Origin: Hyphomicrobiales bacterium
GTDB lineage: Bacteria > Pseudomonadota > Alphaproteobacteria > Rhizobiales > Rhizobiaceae
Assembly (NCBI GenBank): GCA_900473685.1
Contig: UCNE01000015.1
Location: 124,001 to 188,000, forward strand
Length of the DNA stretch: 64,000 nt
Direction of reading: 5' to 3'
In this document: piece by piece, positions 61,321 to 64,000 of the stretch
How positions within the stretch are numbered: the first letter of the stretch is position 1
How the letters are laid out: each line of letters opens with the position of its first letter
The notes under the pieces: model-generated
Database searches by the model: none
Told to the model about the DNA's origin: nothing
What the model saw: only the letters and a program-made list of their open reading frames with translations
Program-made: the position numbers and the translations under genes

Positions 61321-61953
61321 ATGACCTTTATCATCGCCATCGACGGACCTGCGGCTGCGGGCAAGGGGACATTGTCCCGGCGCATCGCTGACGAATACGG
61401 TTTCCATCATCTCGATACCGGGCTCACCTACCGTGCCACCGCCAAGGCTCTGCTGGATGCCGGCCTGCCTTTGGACGACGAAAGAGTTGCCGAGCAGATG
61501 GCCCGCGATGTCGAGCTTGCCGGGCTCGACCGCAGCGTCCTGTCTGCCCATTCGATCGGCGAGGCTGCCTCCAAGATCGCCGTCATGCCGCTGGTGCGTC
61601 AGGCGCTGGTCGAGACGCAGCGCGCCTTTTCGCTACGCGAACCGGGGACTGTGTTGGACGGGCGCGATATTGGCACGGTCGTCTGCCCGGATGCGCCGGT
61701 GAAGCTCTATGTGACGGCCTCGGCCGAAGTGCGCGCCCGCCGCCGGTTCGACGAGATCGTCGGCAACGGCATTCCGGCTGATTTCCTGGAAATCCTGGCC
61801 GACATCGTCAAGCGTGACGAGCGCGACATGGGGCGGGCTGACAGCCCGCTGCGCCCGGCCTTAGATGCACACTTGCTAGATACGTCCGAAATGAGTATAG
61901 AGGCCGCATTCTTAACGGCGAAGACGTTTGTCGACGCTGCATTGAAGCAATAG
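61321..61953 (+). CDS. cmk: Cytidylate kinase
   Basis: A 210-residue CMP/dCMP kinase: P-loop [13 protein letters not shown], substrate-binding [26 protein letters not shown] and the lid region [23 protein letters not shown]. It phosphorylates CMP for CTP synthesis. The start codon is the first ATG, without a strong ribosome-binding site (AGGTAG 7 bases ahead). rpsA follows by about 120 bases, the usual cmk-rpsA order. Confidence 0.97.
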   Translation: MTFIIAIDGPAAAGKGTLSRRIADEYGFHHLDTGLTYRATAKALLDAGLPLDDERVAEQMARDVELAGLDRSVLSAHSIGEAASKIAVMPLVRQALVETQRAFSLREPGTVLDGRDIGTVVCPDAPVKLYVTASAEVRARRRFDEIVGNGIPADFLEILADIVKRDERDMGRADSPLRPALDAHLLDTSEMSIEAAFLTAKTFVDAALKQ

Positions 61954-62070
61954 TCCGAACCACCATCCCCGCGCCGGATTTGCTCCTTCATGATTGGAGC
62001 GGATGGTTTTTGGACCTGTCAACGCTAACCCCCGGCGCCTGTGCCCCATGAAGGCACATCAGGAGTATTC

Positions 62071-63774
62071 ATGTCTCAAGCTAACCCCACCCGCGACGAT
62101 TTTGCCGCGTTGCTGCAGGAATCCTTTGCTACGCAGGATCTTGCCGAAGGCTACGTCACCAAGGGTATTGTTACGGCCATCGAGAAGGACGTCGCTATCG
62201 TTGACGTCGGCCTCAAGGTCGAAGGCCGCATCGCTCTGAAGGAATTCGGCGCTAAGGCCAAGGACGGCACGCTGAAGGTCGGCGATGAAGTCGAAGTTTA
62301 CGTCGAGCGCATCGAAAATGCGATGGGCGAAGCTGTTCTGTCGCGCGAAAAGGCTCGCCGCGAAGAGAGCTGGGTCCGCCTCGAAGTCAAGTTCGAAGCT
62401 GGCGAACGCGTCGAAGGCGTCATCTTCAACCAGGTCAAGGGTGGTTTCACCGTCGATCTGGATGGTGCCGTTGCCTTCCTTCCGCGCTCGCAGGTCGACA
62501 TCCGTCCGATCCGCGACGTCACTCCGCTGATGCACAACCCGCAGCCCTTCGAAATCCTCAAGATGGACAAGCGCCGCGGCAACATCGTCGTTTCGCGCCG
62601 TACGGTTCTCGAAGAGTCGCGTGCTGAACAGCGTTCGGAAATCGTCCAGAACCTCGAAGAAGGCCAGGTTGTTGACGGCGTCGTCAAGAACATCACCGAT
62701 TACGGTGCGTTCGTTGACCTCGGCGGCATCGACGGCCTGCTGCACGTCACCGACATGGCATGGCGCCGCGTCAACCATCCGTCGGAAATCCTGAACATCG
62801 GCCAGCAGGTCAAGGTTCAGATCATCCGCATCAACCAGGAAACCCACCGCATCTCGCTCGGCATGAAGCAGCTCGAGTCGGATCCTTGGGATGGCATTGG
62901 TGCCAAGTACCCGGTCGGCAAGAAGATCTCCGGTACCGTCACCAACATCACCGACTACGGTGCATTCGTAGAGCTGGAGCCGGGCATCGAAGGCCTGATC
63001 CACATCTCCGAAATGTCCTGGACCAAGAAGAACGTACACCCCGGCAAGATCCTGTCCACGACGCAGGAAGTCGACGTTGTCGTTCTCGAAGTCGACCCGA
63101 CCAAGCGCCGCATCTCGCTCGGCCTCAAGCAGACGCTCGAGAACCCGTGGCAGGCATTCGCGCACAGCCATCCGGCTGGCACGGAAGTTGAAGGCGAAGT
63201 CAAGAACAAGACCGAATTCGGCCTGTTCATCGGTCTCGACGGCGACGTTGACGGCATGGTGCACCTGTCGGATCTCGACTGGAACCGTCCGGGCGAGCAG
63301 GTCATCGAGGAATACAACAAGGGCGACATGGTCAAGGCCGTCGTTCTCGATGTAGACGTCGAAAAGGAACGCATCTCGCTCGGCATCAAGCAGCTCGGCA
63401 AGGACGCAGTCGGCGACGCTGCTGCTTCCGGCGACCTGCGCAAGAACGCCGTTGTTTCGTGCGAAGTTCTGGCTGTCAACGACGGTGGCATCGAAGTGAA
63501 GCTCGTCAACCACGAAGACCTCACCTCGTTCATCCGCCGTGCCGATCTGTCGCGTGACCGCGACGAACAGCGTCCGGAGCGTTTCTCCGTTGGTCAGGTT
63601 GTCGACGCCCGCGTCACCAACTTCTCCAAGAAGGACCGCAAGGTCATGCTGTCGATCAAGGCTCTGGAAATCGCTGAAGAGAAGGAAGCCGTCGCACAGT
63701 TCGGTTCGTCCGACTCGGGCGCTTCGCTCGGCGACATCCTGGGCGCAGCCCTGAAGAACCGTTCGGGCGAATAA
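62071..63774 (+). CDS. rpsA: 30S ribosomal protein S1
   Basis: A 567-residue S1 with six S1 (OB-fold) repeats. They begin near GYVTKGIVTAIEKDVAIVDV, GERVEGVIFNQVKGGFTV, GQVVDGVVKNITDYGAFVDL, GKKISGTVTNITDYGAFVEL, GTEVEGEVKNKTEFGLFIGL and NAVVSCEVLAVNDGGIEV. It recruits mRNA to the 30S subunit. The start MSQANPTRDDFAAL at 62071 has AGGAG 5 bases ahead; a small hairpin (TGTGCC / GGCACA, 62040-62058) lies just before it. Codon use is that of a highly expressed gene. Confidence 0.98.
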   Translation: MSQANPTRDDFAALLQESFATQDLAEGYVTKGIVTAIEKDVAIVDVGLKVEGRIALKEFGAKAKDGTLKVGDEVEVYVERIENAMGEAVLSREKARREESWVRLEVKFEAGERVEGVIFNQVKGGFTVDLDGAVAFLPRSQVDIRPIRDVTPLMHNPQPFEILKMDKRRGNIVVSRRTVLEESRAEQRSEIVQNLEEGQVVDGVVKNITDYGAFVDLGGIDGLLHVTDMAWRRVNHPSEILNIGQQVKVQIIRINQETHRISLGMKQLESDPWDGIGAKYPVGKKISGTVTNITDYGAFVELEPGIEGLIHISEMSWTKKNVHPGKILSTTQEVDVVVLEVDPTKRRISLGLKQTLENPWQAFAHSHPAGTEVEGEVKNKTEFGLFIGLDGDVDGMVHLSDLDWNRPGEQVIEEYNKGDMVKAVVLDVDVEKERISLGIKQLGKDAVGDAAASGDLRKNAVVSCEVLAVNDGGIEVKLVNHEDLTSFIRRADLSRDRDEQRPERFSVGQVVDARVTNFSKKDRKVMLSIKALEIAEEKEAVAQFGSSDSGASLGDILGAALKNRSGE

Positions 63775-63794
63775 GCCTTAGCGTTCAAATAGAG

Positions 63795-63829
63795 AAGCCC
63801 GCGGAAAGCGATTTCCGCGGGCTTTTTCA
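63795..63829 (+). terminator. Intrinsic terminator after rpsA
   Basis: A 13-bp perfect stem (AAGCCCGCGGAAA / TTTCCGCGGGCTT) with a GCGA tetraloop and a T5 run, 20 bases past the rpsA stop. Its A side makes it weakly usable by the convergent gene. Confidence 0.95.
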
Positions 63830-63855
63830 TGTCCTGTTTCCGGTGGCGGATCGGT

Positions 63856-64000
63856 TCAGCCGTAGCCGCCCATGCGCCGGTAGAGATCATAGGCGGCGTC
63901 GCCATCGTTCTCGCGCTCGTCCGGATCGGCGTGCTGCAGGACGGGCGTTTCCTCGCTCTGGGTCTCAGGCTGGCTGCCGCCTTCGTCCTGCTGACCTTGA
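63856..64000 (-). CDS. C-terminal end of an unidentified protein, partial
   Basis: The last 47 codons of a gene that enters from the right edge, convergent with rpsA. The sequence is acidic and Gln/Glu-rich (QQDEGGSQPETQSEETPVLQ) and closes DLYRRMGGYG before a TGA at 63856-63858. The aromatic, basic tail looks designed, not random, but I cannot name the family. Confidence 0.6.
   Translation of the reverse strand, partial: QGQQDEGGSQPETQSEETPVLQHADPDERENDGDAAYDLYRRMGGYG

Noticed and set aside
62059-63513. 484-codon open frame opposite rpsA
   Set aside because: A shadow of rpsA produced by its strong codon bias.

Overview
The window is chromosomal DNA of an alphaproteobacterium, very probably family Rhizobiaceae (Rhizobium/Agrobacterium/Neorhizobium relatives). 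The evidence is its gene content and order: an Irr-type Fur regulator divergent from fabA-fabB-fabI; the ferritin-like iron exporter MbfA preceded by an Irr box; the lpsL-rkpK sugar-nucleotide pair; a FYDLN-type acidic protein near cmk-rpsA; a rhizobial-type palindromic intergenic repeat; and high G+C coding sequence. It reads as core genome with small accessory insertions. I see no phage, IS transposase, rRNA operon or CRISPR array.

Layout. (1) 1-3.8 kb, minus strand: infC (ATT start codon), rpmI, rplT, pheS, a two-gene DUF4160/DUF2442 insertion, then the 5' part of pheT. (2) 4-11.2 kb: stand-alone housekeeping and envelope genes: an alpha/beta hydrolase, a BTLCP cysteine protease, a VOC protein, mbfA, a YiiX-like hydrolase, cyclopropane fatty acid synthase, a DMT exporter and small stress proteins. 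(3) 11.3-14.2 kb: efp, with epmA-epmB divergent, giving the elongation factor and two enzymes of its lysine modification in one cluster. (4) 14.2-19.5 kb: a LuxR-type regulator, an OmpA-like lipoprotein, a Cys-rich secreted protein, an XRE-cupin regulator with a GNAT enzyme, and an MFS transporter. (5) 19.5-25.6 kb: lepA, a ccdAB toxin-antitoxin module behind a perfect inverted repeat, glutathione-independent formaldehyde dehydrogenase, a GFA protein, an exported pentapeptide-repeat protein and a glutamine amidotransferase. (6) 25.8-33.9 kb: rbfA, an unknown gene, truB, an HWE histidine kinase, an SH3 protein, rpsO, pnp and an RsmC-like methyltransferase. (7) 34-41.7 kb: a hicB whose hicA partner seems reduced to its C-terminus beside an inverted-repeat element, then htpG, fabI-fabB-fabA, irr, a TRIC/YadS-like membrane protein and a YdcF protein. 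(8) 41.9-48.9 kb: a TMEM43-like protein, a FAH-family enzyme, phosphatase-lpsL-rkpK, DUF1349 and OsmC. (9) 49.1-57 kb: sulfur acquisition: metQNI, an LLM flavin monooxygenase, tauABC and a Crp/Fnr regulator. (10) 57-64 kb: an atypical SDR, tRNA-Ala(GGC), a DUF882 peptidase, the FYDLN protein, cmk, rpsA and the 3' end of a convergent gene.

How the parts fit. Translation and RNA metabolism dominate (infC, rpmI, rplT, pheST, efp/epmAB, lepA, rbfA, truB, rpsO, pnp, rpsA). Small toxin-antitoxin-like cassettes sit inside or next to these essential blocks, at pheS/pheT, lepA and htpG. Iron control links irr to mbfA. Both SBP-first ABC operons (met and tau) carry a strong hairpin just after the binding-protein gene, which would favour an excess of binding protein. 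No clearly unprecedented system is visible. The best leads are the DUF4160/DUF2442 cassette within pheST, the hicA remnant with its inverted-repeat element, the ccdAB operator, and the unknown gene coupled between rbfA and truB.
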